NCBI GenBank assembly: GCA_963811585.1
Contig: CAWERR010000002.1
Coordinates: forward strand, 1-64,000
Direction of reading: 5' to 3'
Length of the DNA: 64,000 nucleotides
Source: JACDHG01 sp963811585
Lineage (GTDB): Bacteria > Actinomycetota > Actinomycetes > Propionibacteriales > Nocardioidaceae
Below the pieces are notes generated by a model. The model made no database searches. It was not told the origin of the DNA and worked only from the letters and a program-made list of their open reading frames with translations. Positions 16,447-25,760 of the stretch are shown here, one piece after another (the stretch's first letter is position 1; every line of letters begins with the position of its first letter). The position numbers and the translations under genes were made by a program.

Positions 16447-17547
16447 TTATGCCGTCTGGCCGATCCGTTCGCCGGTCTCGGTCGCGAACACGTGCATGTC
16501 GTCAGGCTGGGCTGTCACGTGGACGGTAGAGCCCTTCTCATAGACGCGGCGGGCTTCGATGCGTACGACGATGTCCGTGCCGGCGATGTCCTCGTCGTCA
16601 GTCTCGGCGAGGCCGTACAGGTAGGCGTCGGCTCCGAGCTCCTCGACCAGCGTGACCTTGACCGGCAGGCCTTCGCCGGTGTCAGAGACGACCAAGTCCT
16701 CAGGGCGGATACCCACCTTGATTCCTCCGGAGACGTTGGCACGATCCTCAGCTGTCATGGGCAGCTTGAAGGGGTGTCCGCCGATCGTCGCCCCGTCGGA
16801 CTTGACGTCGGCGTCGAGGAGGTTCATCGCTGGTGAGCCGATGAACCCAGCGACGAAGAGGTTGGCGGGGTGGTCGTAGATGGCGAGCGGGGTGTCGACC
16901 TGCTGGAGCACGCCTTGGTCGAGGACAGCAACCCGGTCCCCCATCGTCATCGCCTCGACCTGGTCATGGGTCACGTAGACGGTGGTGACGCCGAGACGCT
17001 GCTGCAGCGATGCGATCTGGGTGCGGGTCGAGACGCGGAGCTTGGCGTCGAGGTTCGACAGCGGCTCGTCCATGCAGAAGACCTGCGGGTCGCGAACGAT
17101 CGCGCGGCCCATCGCGACGCGCTGGCGCTGGCCACCGGACATCGCCTTCGGGCTGCGGTCGAGGAACTCGGTCAGCCCGAGCAGCTCGGCAGCGTCGCGG
17201 ACGCGCTTCTCGCGCTCGGCCTTGGGGACGTGAGCCATCTTGAGGGCGAAGCCCATGTTGTCGGCGACGGTCATGTGCGGGTAGAGCGCATAGTTCTGGA
17301 ACACCATCGCGATGTCGCGGTCCTTGGGGGCGACGTCGGTGATGTCGCGGTCGCCGATCAGGATCTGACCTTCGGTGACCTCTTCGAGGCCGGCGAGCAT
17401 CCGCAGTGACGTGGACTTCCCGCAGCCGGATGGTCCGACGAGAACCATGAACTCGCCGTCACCGATCTCGAGGTCGAGCTTGTCGACGGCGGGGGTGGTG
17501 GAGCCGGGATAGACGCGAGACGCGCCCCGAAATGTAACAGTGGCCAT
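16447..17547 (-). CDS. Carbohydrate ABC transporter ATPase (MsiK/UgpC/MalK type)
   Basis: Intact 366-residue ATP-binding subunit. Walker A is GPSGCGKST (about residue 38), the signature is MSGGQRQRVAMGRAIV, and Walker B is VFCMDEPLSNLD, followed by the H-loop VYVTHDQVEAMTMGD. The C-terminal 130 residues form the regulatory TOBE/OB region (GIRPEDLVV). In actinobacteria one such MsiK ATPase energises several sugar importers. Neither permease pair in this window has its own ATPase, so this protein may serve both. It is a single-gene unit with its own downstream hairpin. Confidence 0.93.
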   Translation of the reverse strand: MATVTFRGASRVYPGSTTPAVDKLDLEIGDGEFMVLVGPSGCGKSTSLRMLAGLEEVTEGQILIGDRDITDVAPKDRDIAMVFQNYALYPHMTVADNMGFALKMAHVPKAEREKRVRDAAELLGLTEFLDRSPKAMSGGQRQRVAMGRAIVRDPQVFCMDEPLSNLDAKLRVSTRTQIASLQQRLGVTTVYVTHDQVEAMTMGDRVAVLDQGVLQQVDTPLAIYDHPANLFVAGFIGSPAMNLLDADVKSDGATIGGHPFKLPMTAEDRANVSGGIKVGIRPEDLVVSDTGEGLPVKVTLVEELGADAYLYGLAETDDEDIAGTDIVVRIEARRVYEKGSTVHVTAQPDDMHVFATETGERIGQTA

Positions 17548-17668
17548 GAGGAGACCTGCCCTTCACCGGCAGGAACGTGCCGGACGATCCGTTGTAAAGG
17601 TGAGTGGCCCGCAGTCTGGCATAGCGGATCGATCGTTGCCACCTTGGTGGCCAGTGGTGACGGCTTGC

Positions 17669-18322
17669 TCAGACGCGGCGAGCGCCGTCTGTCCACGTCG
17701 TCGAGCGGCGGGCAATCTCGAAGAGCGCGGCGACTTCGTCTTCGGTGAGGAGCCTGCGCCGCTTCTTGATCCACTGGACCGCTTCGCGTGGCGTGGTCAC
17801 GCGGACTGCGCTGTCACGGGGTTGCTCGCGCTCGGTGAAGCTCTTGCCGACGACGAGCACCATGCCGATGACCGGGACTTCATACCCGGCGAGGTTCGTG
17901 AGGATGTTGGAAACTCGATTTGCCTCGGACCGGCTGTTCCGGACGTAGGGCTGCGGATGGCCGTGGACCATGACGGTGTCGCCACCCACCCACACCTTCA
18001 GGCCGAGGTGGGACTTGGAGTTGACGGTGAAGACACCGGTGGTGCCGATGACGAGGTGGTCGAGGTCGTTGCCCCGAGCGCCCACCGGAAGCGAGTGGAT
18101 GACATGGTATTGATTGCCCAGTTTGTCCAGGTGCTTGGCGACGAGTTGCTCGCCCGCGGCGCCCTTGCGCCAGATGCGCTCGTTGCGGCGGCCGCTCTTG
18201 TAGCGCCGGATGAGCGGTTTCGCCCGCCACTGGGCGTACAGCTCGTCCGCGCGGACGATCAAGCGTTGGCCTGGCCGGTTATCGGCAAGATCAACGAAAG
18301 GTGCTTCGACGATCGGTATCAC
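17669..18322 (-). CDS. NERD-domain protein
   Basis: Protein of 217 residues with a NERD (nuclease-related) domain at about residues 48-165. The core is KGAAGEQLVAKHLDKLG, GNDLDHLVIGTTGVFTVNSKSH, matching the E...D...xK layout of the restriction-endonuclease-like fold; the catalytic-type lysine is in NSKSH. The family is suggested to act in DNA or RNA processing, but functions are mostly unproven. The gene is monocistronic and transcribed towards the ATPase gene. The reading frame is intact and no membrane segment is seen. Confidence 0.8.
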   Translation of the reverse strand: MIPIVEAPFVDLADNRPGQRLIVRADELYAQWRAKPLIRRYKSGRRNERIWRKGAAGEQLVAKHLDKLGNQYHVIHSLPVGARGNDLDHLVIGTTGVFTVNSKSHLGLKVWVGGDTVMVHGHPQPYVRNSRSEANRVSNILTNLAGYEVPVIGMVLVVGKSFTEREQPRDSAVRVTTPREAVQWIKKRRRLLTEDEVAALFEIARRSTTWTDGARRV

Positions 18323-18442
18323 CCCGTCACTCCTTACTCTCAGTATGCATCCATAATCGGCAAGTTATGCCGCGAGCGCCTAGAAACGCGTCCGAATCAC
18401 CCGATCGGCCGATGGATTGACCCGATGCTCGGACCCGGAAAC

Positions 18443-18562
18443 CGCCGATCGAGGCCCCACACCGCCGATCGAGCCTGTCGAGATCAGGGTCTCGACAAGC
18501 TCGACCGACGTAGCGGTGATCGAGCCTGTCGAGATCAAGGGTCTCGACAAGCTCGACCGCCG
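18443..18562. repeat. Dispersed palindromic repeat family 1, two full units
   Basis: Two units, each made of GATCGAGCCTGTCGAGATC followed after a few bases by the inverted GTCTCGACAAGCTCGACC. The halves are mutually complementary with G-U-compatible changes, so transcripts would form long hairpins. Located between the NERD gene and a secreted-protein gene. Confidence 0.85.
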
Positions 18563-18588
18563 TGGGTCGCTGACTGGCGTATTGGGGC

Positions 18589-19107
18589 TCAGCCTTGGCG
18601 GACGAAGCCGCCCCGCACGTGGTCCTGCGAGTCGTAGTTGGAGCTGGGACCGAGATGCGCCCTCATGAACTGCGCGCCGCTCAGGCCCTCGAGGCACGAG
18701 CGAGGTACCCACACCCGAACACGGTCGGATTCAGGCGACCAGATACCCGTCACGTTGCACGGGACGCGGTTGGTCTCGCCCAGCTCGTTGGTGGCCGTCA
18801 GCCGGTTGATGAGGACGTTGTCTGCGCGCAGCCGCGTGTACGCGGTGTAGAAGACGTCCGGCGCGTTACGGGGGCTGAAGGTGAGGGAGAAGTACTGGTT
18901 GCCGCCGTACCTGAGGTTGTCGACGTGAGCCGTTGCCGACAGCCGCGAGTCCCAGTTGGTGAACGTGGCGCTGGTGATGTCGTAACGCGGTTGAGCATCG
19001 CCTTGGGCATCCTGGACGGACTTGCTGGCGGCCGATGCCGGCGCCGCGGCGCCAACGATCATGACCGCGGCCGACGCTGCGGCGATTCCTAGTGAACGCT
19101 TGAACAT
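18589..19107 (-). CDS. Secreted protein of unknown function
   Basis: A 172-residue protein with a clear Sec signal peptide (FKRSLGIAAASAAVMIVGAA then APASAASK, cleavage after the ASA motif). The mature part begins with VQDAQGDAQPRYDITSATF, a beta-rich pattern, and contains two cysteines (RVPCNVTG and PRSCLEGL) that could form a disulfide. I do not recognise a family beyond a resemblance to small secreted actinobacterial proteins. No operon partner; flanked by repeat elements. Confidence 0.75.
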   Translation of the reverse strand: MFKRSLGIAAASAAVMIVGAAAPASAASKSVQDAQGDAQPRYDITSATFTNWDSRLSATAHVDNLRYGGNQYFSLTFSPRNAPDVFYTAYTRLRADNVLINRLTATNELGETNRVPCNVTGIWSPESDRVRVWVPRSCLEGLSGAQFMRAHLGPSSNYDSQDHVRGGFVRQG

Positions 19108-19226
19108 GGTGTCCCCTCCCGTGAGTTGGTCCGTACCGCGACCGATGGCCGCTGGGTTCTCAGGAGCAGAATGGGCCGCGTTTGAGACGTGACGTGGCCC
19201 ACGCTATCGCCGGGGTCAGCCGCTCA

Positions 19227-20198
19227 TCACTCGTCGAGATCGGGTGTGGGATCGGCGGCGCCAGCCCGCTCGTCGCGCTCTGCCCACTCCAGCAGCGGCT
19301 CGAGGGAGAAGATCGCCTCGTCGATGCCCGCATGCAAGTCGCCAAGTGCGGCGAATCGGTCGGGAACGGTTGCGATGGTGAAGTCCCGTGGCAGTACGTC
19401 GTCGATCTCGTCCCACCGGATCGGCGTCGAGACCTGCGCATTGGGGACTCCACGCACGGAGTAGGCGCACGCGATCGTGTGGTCGCGAGCGTTCTGGTTG
19501 TAGTCGACGAAGAGCTGGTCGGGCATCCGGTCCTTGCGCCACCAGGTCGTCGTCACGTCGCCACCCGCACGCCGTTCGACCTCGCGCGCGAAGGCAAGCG
19601 CTGCCCGTCGTACGTCAGCGAATGCCCAGCGCGGCTCGATCCGCACGTAGATGTGAAGCCCCTTGCCACCTGAGGTCTTCGGCCACCCGACCGCGCCGAT
19701 CTCGTCGAGGATCTCGTGGGAGATGTGGGCCGCGCGCCGGACCGTGTCGAACGTGCACTGCGACATCGGGTCGAGATCGATGCGCCACTCGTCGGGGCGC
19801 TCGGTGTCGGCGCGGCGGGAGTTCCAGGGATGGAACTCGACAGTGGACATCTGCACTGCCCAGATCACGCTGCCGAGCTCGGTGACGCATAGCTCATTGG
19901 CATGCCGTCCGTAACGCGGGAAGTCCACGCGCACCGTTTCGACCCACGGCGGAGCACCATGCGGCAGTCGTTTCTGGTGCACCTTGTCGCCGGACAGCCC
20001 GTCGGGGAACCGGTGCATCATGCAAGGTCGCTCGCGCAGCGCGCGCACGATGCCGTCGCCGACGCTGAGGTAGTAGTTGGCGAGGTCGAGCTTGGTCGCA
20101 CCCGTCGCCGGGAAGTACACCCGGTCGGGGTTGGAGATCCGCACCGTCCGGTCGCCGACCTCGAGCTGAATCGAAGGGCTCTTGCTCGCCGCCGCCAT
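19227..20198 (-). CDS. Stand-alone LigD-type polymerase domain (archaeo-eukaryotic primase superfamily)
   Basis: Intact 323-residue protein matching the polymerase domain of bacterial NHEJ LigD. It begins VRISNPDRVYFPATGATKLDL and includes DGLSGDKVHQKRLPHGAPPW. The metal-binding motif is in EWRIDLDPM, then comes SGGKGLHIYVRI (nucleotide-binding SGxKGxH) and TWWRKDRMPDQLFVDYNQN near the C-terminus. It would add nucleotides at DNA ends during non-homologous end joining or excision repair. No ligase, 3'-phosphoesterase or Ku gene is adjacent. ATG 20198 is chosen from homology; the frame stays open further upstream. Confidence 0.85.
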   Translation of the reverse strand: MAAASKSPSIQLEVGDRTVRISNPDRVYFPATGATKLDLANYYLSVGDGIVRALRERPCMMHRFPDGLSGDKVHQKRLPHGAPPWVETVRVDFPRYGRHANELCVTELGSVIWAVQMSTVEFHPWNSRRADTERPDEWRIDLDPMSQCTFDTVRRAAHISHEILDEIGAVGWPKTSGGKGLHIYVRIEPRWAFADVRRAALAFAREVERRAGGDVTTTWWRKDRMPDQLFVDYNQNARDHTIACAYSVRGVPNAQVSTPIRWDEIDDVLPRDFTIATVPDRFAALGDLHAGIDEAIFSLEPLLEWAERDERAGAADPTPDLDE

Positions 20199-20270
20199 GC
20201 GCCCAAACCTAACGTGACCGCGTTGAAGGCCGGCGCGCTCGTCGTACGTCGGCACGGCAGACTGGGCGGG

Positions 20271-21131
20271 GTGCGCCTTGTCACGTTCAATATCCTGAGT
20301 GGACGCTCCCCCGCCGACAACCGGGTCGACCTCGACCGCTTCGCCGCGGCGATCCGCACGCTCGACGCCGACGTGCTCGCGCTGCAGGAGGTCGACCGCG
20401 ACCAGCCACGTTCGCTCGGCGCCGACCTGACGAGCATCGCGGCCGACGCCATGGGTGCGAGCGCACATCGGTTCGTCCCCGCGATGACGGGCACGGCCGA
20501 CGGCACGTGGCAGCCCGCAACCGGCGTCGAGCAACCTGGCACGCCGGCCTACGGCATCGCGTTGCTGTCGCGCTATCCGGTACGACGCTGGCAGGTCGTG
20601 CGGCTGCCGCCGCTGCCGGTGCGCGTGCCGATGTGGCACCGCGGCGGCCGGCCTCATCTCGTGGAAGATGAGGCGAGAGTGGCAGTGATGGCGTCAGTCG
20701 AGACGCCGATCGGCGAGGTGCTGGTGGCGACGACGCACGTGTCGTACCTGACCGGCTCTAATGTCATACAGCTCCGGCGGGTGGCCAGGGCTGTGTCGGC
20801 GCAACCCGGATCGGCGATCCTGATGGGTGACCTCAACATGGGGCCACGGCTGGCGCGCAGGATCACCGGCATGGAGCCGTTGGCTGACGGGCCGACGTTT
20901 CCCGCCCACGAGCCGGAGCAGCAGATCGACCACATCCTGGCGCGCGGACTACCCCGCCTTCCGAGCGAACCACTTCTCCGGCCGAGCGAACTACCTCTCC
21001 CGTCGACGACACCACTTCGTCGGTCGAGCGAACCACTTCGTCGGTCGAGCTTGTCGAGACCCGTCGGACCCATCCGGCTGCCCATGTCGGACCACCTGGC
21101 GTTGGCCGTCGACCTACCTGACCGAGGCTGA
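20271..21131 (+). CDS. Endonuclease/exonuclease/phosphatase (EEP) family protein
   Basis: About 286 residues with the EEP metal-dependent phosphodiesterase fold: VRLVTFNILSGRS at the N-terminus, DVLALQEVDRDQPRS with the catalytic glutamate, ILMGDLNMGP, and the terminal SDHLALAVDL. It starts divergently from the LigD-like gene, 70 bases apart, suggesting a shared DNA-repair regulon, though small-molecule phosphodiesterase activity is equally possible. Between QIDHILARG and PMSDHLAL about 40 residues derive from a repeat insertion (20959-21059). GTG 20271 is preceded by GGGCGGG; an in-frame GTG at 20214 is an alternative. Confidence 0.8.
   Translation: MRLVTFNILSGRSPADNRVDLDRFAAAIRTLDADVLALQEVDRDQPRSLGADLTSIAADAMGASAHRFVPAMTGTADGTWQPATGVEQPGTPAYGIALLSRYPVRRWQVVRLPPLPVRVPMWHRGGRPHLVEDEARVAVMASVETPIGEVLVATTHVSYLTGSNVIQLRRVARAVSAQPGSAILMGDLNMGPRLARRITGMEPLADGPTFPAHEPEQQIDHILARGLPRLPSEPLLRPSELPLPSTTPLRRSSEPLRRSSLSRPVGPIRLPMSDHLALAVDLPDRG
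20959..21059. repeat. Repeat family 1 array inside the EEP coding sequence
   Basis: CGAGCGAACCACTTC-type units repeat three to four times and end in a full GGTCGAGCTTGTCGAGAC copy. The array is in frame with the EEP gene and encodes a low-complexity, serine/arginine/proline-rich loop just before the terminal SDHLA motif. Confidence 0.8.
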
Positions 21132-21278
21132 TTTCGTCGGCGTGTCGACACCCTCTGTGAAGGGTGCTTTACCCCTTGTGACTTGCGGAAACGTCTTTCG
21201 CAACATCTGATGCGCGTTGCCATCGGCTGCCCTAGCATGGCCGGTGCCCGGGGGGAAACTACTGCCGAGGTGGGGAAT

Positions 21279-21989
21279 ATGCGAAGAAAACTCTTACTAC
21301 TTGCTGTTGTGCCACTAATGGGGGCACTACTTGTTCCAGCGGCCGGGTCTGCGACCGCGGATGTGGAACTTCCGGAGGAGTGCGCAGTACCGCCGGACAT
21401 CAATCTCGATGAGTACAACGTCATCATCGGATCCAACGGATCAGAAACGATCGTCGGCTCGAGAGGCCCGGACTTTGTCTGCGGTCTGCTGGGTCATGAC
21501 ACGATCACCACCTTGGGTGGCAACGACCTGATTCTCTCCGACACGACGACGTTCTTCGGGAACGTCAACGCGCGTGGGGGTAACGACACCGTTGTCGCCG
21601 GAAGTGGTGACGACGAGATCCTGCCCGGTCCCGGACACGACAACGTCGCCGGCGGACCCGGAGACGACTTCCTGGCACTGGCCCAGGGCACTGACATTGG
21701 GAACGGCGGCAGGGGCGACGACTCGATGATCGGCGGCCTTGCGCCAGACACCATGCTCGGAGGTCCAGGCGACGACTTCCTCGCCGGCGGACCTGGCAAC
21801 GACGTGATCAACGGCGGCCACGGTGATGACTTCCTGGCCGGCGAGCTTCCTCCGCCCCCGCCGGACGTCGAACCACCGCCGCTTCCTGGTCCGGAGGCCG
21901 TGAGGGATATCTGCATCGGTGCCGCCGGATTCGACCTGGCGGTCGACTGCGACGAGATGTTCGGGATTGAGGGCGACGGCGCTGCGTAA
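21279..21989 (+). CDS. Secreted RTX-like calcium-binding repeat protein
   Basis: About 236 residues. A signal peptide (RRKLLLLAVVPLMGALLVPA, then AGSATA) is followed by tandem nonapeptide-like repeats: GGNDTVVAGSGDDEI, GPGHDNVAGGPGDDFL, GGPGDDFLAGGPGNDVI and GGHGDDFLAG. These GGxGxDxL repeats bind calcium as parallel beta-rolls. A proline-rich stretch (LPPPPPDVEPPPLPGP) and a short tail with two cysteines end the protein. There is no catalytic domain, and exported RTX-like proteins of this size are common and uncharacterised in actinobacteria. ATG 21279 has GGTGGGGA upstream. Confidence 0.8.
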   Translation: MRRKLLLLAVVPLMGALLVPAAGSATADVELPEECAVPPDINLDEYNVIIGSNGSETIVGSRGPDFVCGLLGHDTITTLGGNDLILSDTTTFFGNVNARGGNDTVVAGSGDDEILPGPGHDNVAGGPGDDFLALAQGTDIGNGGRGDDSMIGGLAPDTMLGGPGDDFLAGGPGNDVINGGHGDDFLAGELPPPPPDVEPPPLPGPEAVRDICIGAAGFDLAVDCDEMFGIEGDGAA

Positions 21990-22063
21990 ACAGAGTGTGG
22001 CGTAAGCACACGCCCACTTCCCAGGGCGGTCTACCGGCTCGGATATCACCCCCGGCTGAGTCG

Positions 22064-22099
22064 GTGGGCCGCCCCCTCTTCGTGGTGAGGCGGCCGCAC
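22064..22099 (+). terminator. Hairpin after the RTX-like gene
   Basis: GGCCGCC at 22067-22073 pairs with GGCGGCC at 22089-22095, with an outer GTG/CAC clamp and a 15-base loop. It lies 75 bases beyond the stop at 21989. There is no uridine tract, which is common for actinobacterial terminators. Confidence 0.5.
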
Positions 22100-22176
22100 G
22101 TCCGCACCCGCTGTGACGTGACGAACGCCTTGAGCAGCGAAGAGTGTCGCTCAGGTCACGATTGTGGGCTTGGACA

Positions 22177-22202
22177 CAGTCGCACGGCGGATCGTGCGAC
22201 TG
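22177..22202. other. Perfect 10-bp inverted repeat
   Basis: CAGTCGCACG and CGTGCGACTG flank GCGGAT. The symmetric site lies in a 370-base region (22100-22476) with no convincing gene, upstream of the small cysteine-containing protein at 22477. It could be an operator or an RNA stem-loop; no uridine run follows. Confidence 0.6.
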
Positions 22203-22476
22203 TCGTGAGGGAACTTGGCCCGTTTGGCCGTGTTGGCCCGGGACGTGTCAGATGTTCGAAGCGAGATAAGCAGACGGGGCGGGGAATGGTACGTATCACT
22301 GCGCTCCTCGAGCGGTCCTTCTGTACGACGGGAACCACAAGGCCCCGCAAACAGTCTGACCTCCACAGCTCGGCTCCACTGAGGCAGAACTGTCGGACCC
22401 CTGCGGTTCGATGGAACGAGCAAGTCGGGGGCGCGTCACCGCGACGCGTAGGCACGAACGACGAACGGTGAAAGAG

Positions 22477-22869
22477 ATGCAACAGCAAGAGTGGCCCATC
22501 GGGATAACTCAGGTAGCGGCGTGCACGGTCACGGCAGCGCATCGTCGCGACCACCAGCACGGCGTCGTCGCCGACGAGTGCCACCCCCATGCTGTCGAGG
22601 TCGTGCTGCTCGGTGATCACGCCGTCATGGTGTGCCATGACTGTTGCACCGACTCTGGGTTCATCGCCCACCGGGAGGCCGAGGACCGCGCATCACAGCA
22701 CCGACGGACCACACTCGATGGGTCCAGCGCCGCAACCACCCGAGCGCGCCGAATACGTCGCCTGACCCTATTTCGGCGGTCGAGCCCAACCCCGCCGGTC
22801 GAGCCCGTCGAGACCCCGCCGGTCGAGCTTGTCGAGACTTCGATCTCGACAAGCTCGATCAGCGGTTAA
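22477..22869 (+). CDS. Small conserved cysteine/histidine protein with repeat-derived tail
   Basis: About 130 residues from ATG 22477 (an in-frame GTG lies at 22468). The first 80 residues look genuinely conserved: ECHPHAVEVVLLGDHAVMVC, then HDCCTDSGFIAHREAEDRAS. This resembles small actinobacterial proteins with a CHDCxTDSGF motif whose function I do not know; the cysteine/histidine cluster suggests metal binding. The last 40 residues come from the dispersed repeat (PVEPVETPPVELVETSISTS) and end with its inverted half. The natural C-terminus was probably replaced or extended by repeat insertion. Confidence 0.6.
   Translation: MQQQEWPIGITQVAACTVTAAHRRDHQHGVVADECHPHAVEVVLLGDHAVMVCHDCCTDSGFIAHREAEDRASQHRRTTLDGSSAATTRARRIRRLTLFRRSSPTPPVEPVETPPVELVETSISTSSISG
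22775..22865. repeat. Repeat family 1 cluster
   Basis: Three direct copies of CGGTCGAGC(C/T)YGTCGAGAC-like sequence followed by one inverted copy (GATCTCGACAAGCTCGATC). It overlaps the end of the small-protein gene and stops ten bases before the end of the convergent M14 peptidase gene. Confidence 0.85.
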
Positions 22870-22875
22870 TGACCG

Positions 22876-25534
22876 TCAGCGCAGCGCCGCAGCGAACTCC
22901 GCCGCGGTGAGCTCCGTGCCGGCTCCGTTGTAGATGGCGTTCGTGACGACCGTCCACGCCGAGCGCGGCCAGCTGCGGAACGTGATGTGCCCGCCCGCGA
23001 TCGTCGCCTCTCCGTCACCGACATCGAAGCTCGATCACGTTCGCCGCTCCGGAGAGCGCGCCGCTCCCGCGCGCATACCCACTGGCGAGCAGATCGTCCT
23101 GCCTCGGGGTAGGACGCGGCGACCTCACCGTCGTCGGTGAGAGCGAAGGCCGGGTCGTTGTAGTACCAGACCGGCCAGCTGCGCGGCATACCCCAGGCCG
23201 CCGGCGACCGCTGGCCTGAACGACTGGTCGAGCAGGGCTCCGGGGACGGTGAACGTGTTGCGGATCGGACGGCCTGATGTTCTCCACCGGCAGTGCCGAG
23301 CGCCGCGGCGGCCGTGAGCGACGACGAGCCGAGCGCGACCAGGTTGCCGCCGCCCTCAGTGAACGCCCTCAGCTTGGCCAGCCCGTCAGGCACACCGCGG
23401 GCCCAGTGGAACCTCGCCGGGTAGCGCGCCGGGTCAAGCCCTTCGGTGATGGTCCGCTCCGAGATGCCCGGCGCGAGCACGATCGTGTCGAACTGGTCGA
23501 GGTTGGCGTAGTCGTCGGCCTCCACGACGTCGTAGTCGACGCCGTACTGGTCGAACATCCACATGATCCAGCCGCCCGGCATGTTGTTGGCGCCACGGAT
23601 GAGGCCGACCTTGGTGCTCGGGCGCGAGCTCGATGACCGACGTGCGCGGGACCCTCACTGCGGCATACACCCGCAGACCGGTCTCGGCGCTGACTTCCCT
23701 GAGGGCGTTGCGGGCCTCGTTGTCGGCCTCCACCACGAGGGCGCCAGGCGGCAACGTGCGCCCGACAACCTTCAGCTTCTTCTCGGCCCGGTACGCCTGC
23801 ACCCCGGCTTCTTCGAGAGCGGTGATCACCTTGCCGAGCCCGTATGACGTCGGGCTCGACTGCGTAAGCGTCCGTACCCCCGCCGCCGGGGAAGCCGGGC
23901 GCGGCCGGCTCCACCGTCTCGACAAGCGTCGTCGGCACGTCGAAGGCGGCTTCGACTGCATCGACCCGCACGCCCAGCAGGAGAGCCACATTGTCGGTGG
24001 TCTCGCTGTACGGGAGGATCAGCGGGCAGTGCTGCACTTGCGCGCGGAGTCGGGGTATTGGTCGATCCGCAGCAGCTGGTCGATCCAACGTCCGAGCGGC
24101 TGGTCGATGCGCAGGATCCACGAACCCTTCGGGTAGCGGGTCCCGCTCCGCGGTGAACGCGCGGTTAGCCTGCTCGATCTCGGCGTTGCCCCTGTCGAAG
24201 ATCGACAGCATGTCGAAGACCGCGTACTGGTCGCGCTGCTGTTTCGGCACGACATAGCGTACGGGCCGCCCTCATACGTCTCGCTGTGGCTGTTGGTGAG
24301 GTAGAGGTTGTTGTAGAGCCACTCCTGCGGGTCGTGCGCGATGGTGTCGAGGCCCGAGTAGGCGGCCACAGCGGCATACTCCACGATCTGCTTGAGCGTC
24401 CACGTCTTCGAGTCGTACGGGAGCGGGGATCGCATCGTCGGCGACCGCGGGCTCGAGGATCGACTCGGAGGTGTACGTGTAGGCGAGGTCGCGGGCGCGC
24501 GGCGATCTCGGTCAGCCAGGTGCTCGTGCCCTGGAAGGTGCTGTAGCCCATGACGTCGGCGTTCCACATGATGCCGTAGGCGTCGTCGGTCTTGGCGCCC
24601 TTCTTGCCGGCCGCGATCAGGTCGCGGTTGGCCTCCTGGCCGATGCTGTTGGACGACGAGATGGTGAGGGGGTCGAGCACCGGCGACATCGGCTCGTCCC
24701 ACGGCGGTGACCAGATGCGCGGGCTGCTCGTACCCGGCCTGGTGCATGTAGTGCTGCGCGACGGGGCGGTACTTCTGCTCCAGCGCGACCCGGATCTGGG
24801 ACTCCTGCTGGGTGAACATGAACCAGTCGCGGTTGTTGTCGTGCCCGACGTACTTCTGGTACAGGTCCGGGAAGATCCGCGCGTAGTCGGTGCCGGCGGT
24901 CTCGTTGAAGTAGTCGACGACGAGGTTGTGGCCGTCGGGGTTCTGCGACGGGACACCATCAGAGACCATGTTCTCCAGCACCGTTCGGTGTAGTCCGACT
25001 TCTCGGTCGCGAAGCGGTGCACGACGTCGATCGAGCGCCTGGGTGTTGCCGACCTCGGTGGAGTGGAGCGCCGGCCTCCATGTAGTAGACGGGCTTGCTG
25101 GTGGCGCGAGCTCGCGCGCGTATCGTCGCGGGCCCCCGCCTGCCTCGGCCTCCGCGGTCATCGGCCGGGTCGGCGAGCCGCTGGTTGTGCCGACGATCTC
25201 TTCAGGCGCGCAGGTTCTCGGCGGAGCTGATCGCGCAGGACCGGGTAGTCGTTGCCCTCGTCGTCTTGTCGGCGACCTCGTACTCGACCTCTGGCGGACC
25301 TGTCGCCGATCAGCGGAAGTACTGCTTGATCTTGTCGAACCCGGCGAGCCTGCCGTCGTCTCCCATCGCGAAGCCGAAGAACGATTCGGGTGTGGGTACG
25401 TCGGCGCGGGCGGCGGTGGCTGTAGCTGTAGCTGTGGCTGCGTGCTCCGGGCCGCTGCTGGGGATGGCGCTCACTCCACCGAACACGACAGCAGCGATCG
25501 TGAGCAGAGTTGCGGGGGCCTTGGATGCTCTCAT
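22876..25534 (-). CDS. Secreted M14-family zinc carboxypeptidase-like protein, many frame breaks
   Basis: About 880 residues when frames are joined. A signal peptide opens it (RASKAPATLLTIAAVVFGGV), then PTPESFFGFAMGDDGRLAGF and DKIKQYFR, the characteristic N-terminus of this M14 branch. Conserved pieces follow in alternating frames: QNPDGHNLVVDYFNETAGTD, GHDNNRDWFMFTQQESQI, YGIMWNADVMGYSTFQGTST, PAGGW-like loops and a C-terminal VWYYNDPAFALTDDGEVAAS. It ends NAIYNGAGTELTAAEFAAAL with TGA at 22876-22878. The family hydrolyses C-terminal residues with one zinc. At least eight frame changes are needed, so the locus is either a pseudogene or a poorly assembled stretch. Confidence 0.7.
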
Positions 25535-25632
25535 CGGGGAAGTCCTTTCGGGGGCGCGATGACTTCAGAGATTCACCTAGAACATCCATCCTTGCCACGC
25601 CCCCGCCCGTGGTCAATGCCCTTGAGGGCACT

Positions 25633-25728
25633 TCGGCGGTCGAGCTTGTCGAAACCCCGGCGGTCGAGCTTGTCGAGACCCCGGCGGTCGAGCCCAGAAT
25701 CGGCGGTCGAGCTTGTCCAGACCCCGAC
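25633..25728. repeat. Repeat family 1 cluster
   Basis: Four copies of GGCGGTCGAGCTTGTCGA-type sequence in the same orientation, one shortened. It lies in the gap between the start of the M14 gene and the start of the divergent lumazine-binding-like gene, so it occupies the promoter region of both. Confidence 0.85.
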
Positions 25729-25760
25729 CCTTCCGCCGGAACACGCAACCGCGCGATGCT

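Noticed and set aside
21995..22471. A 158-residue + strand open frame between RTX-like and small-protein genes
   Set aside because: No ribosome-binding site, low-complexity arginine-rich composition and no family similarity. The region holds inverted repeats instead.
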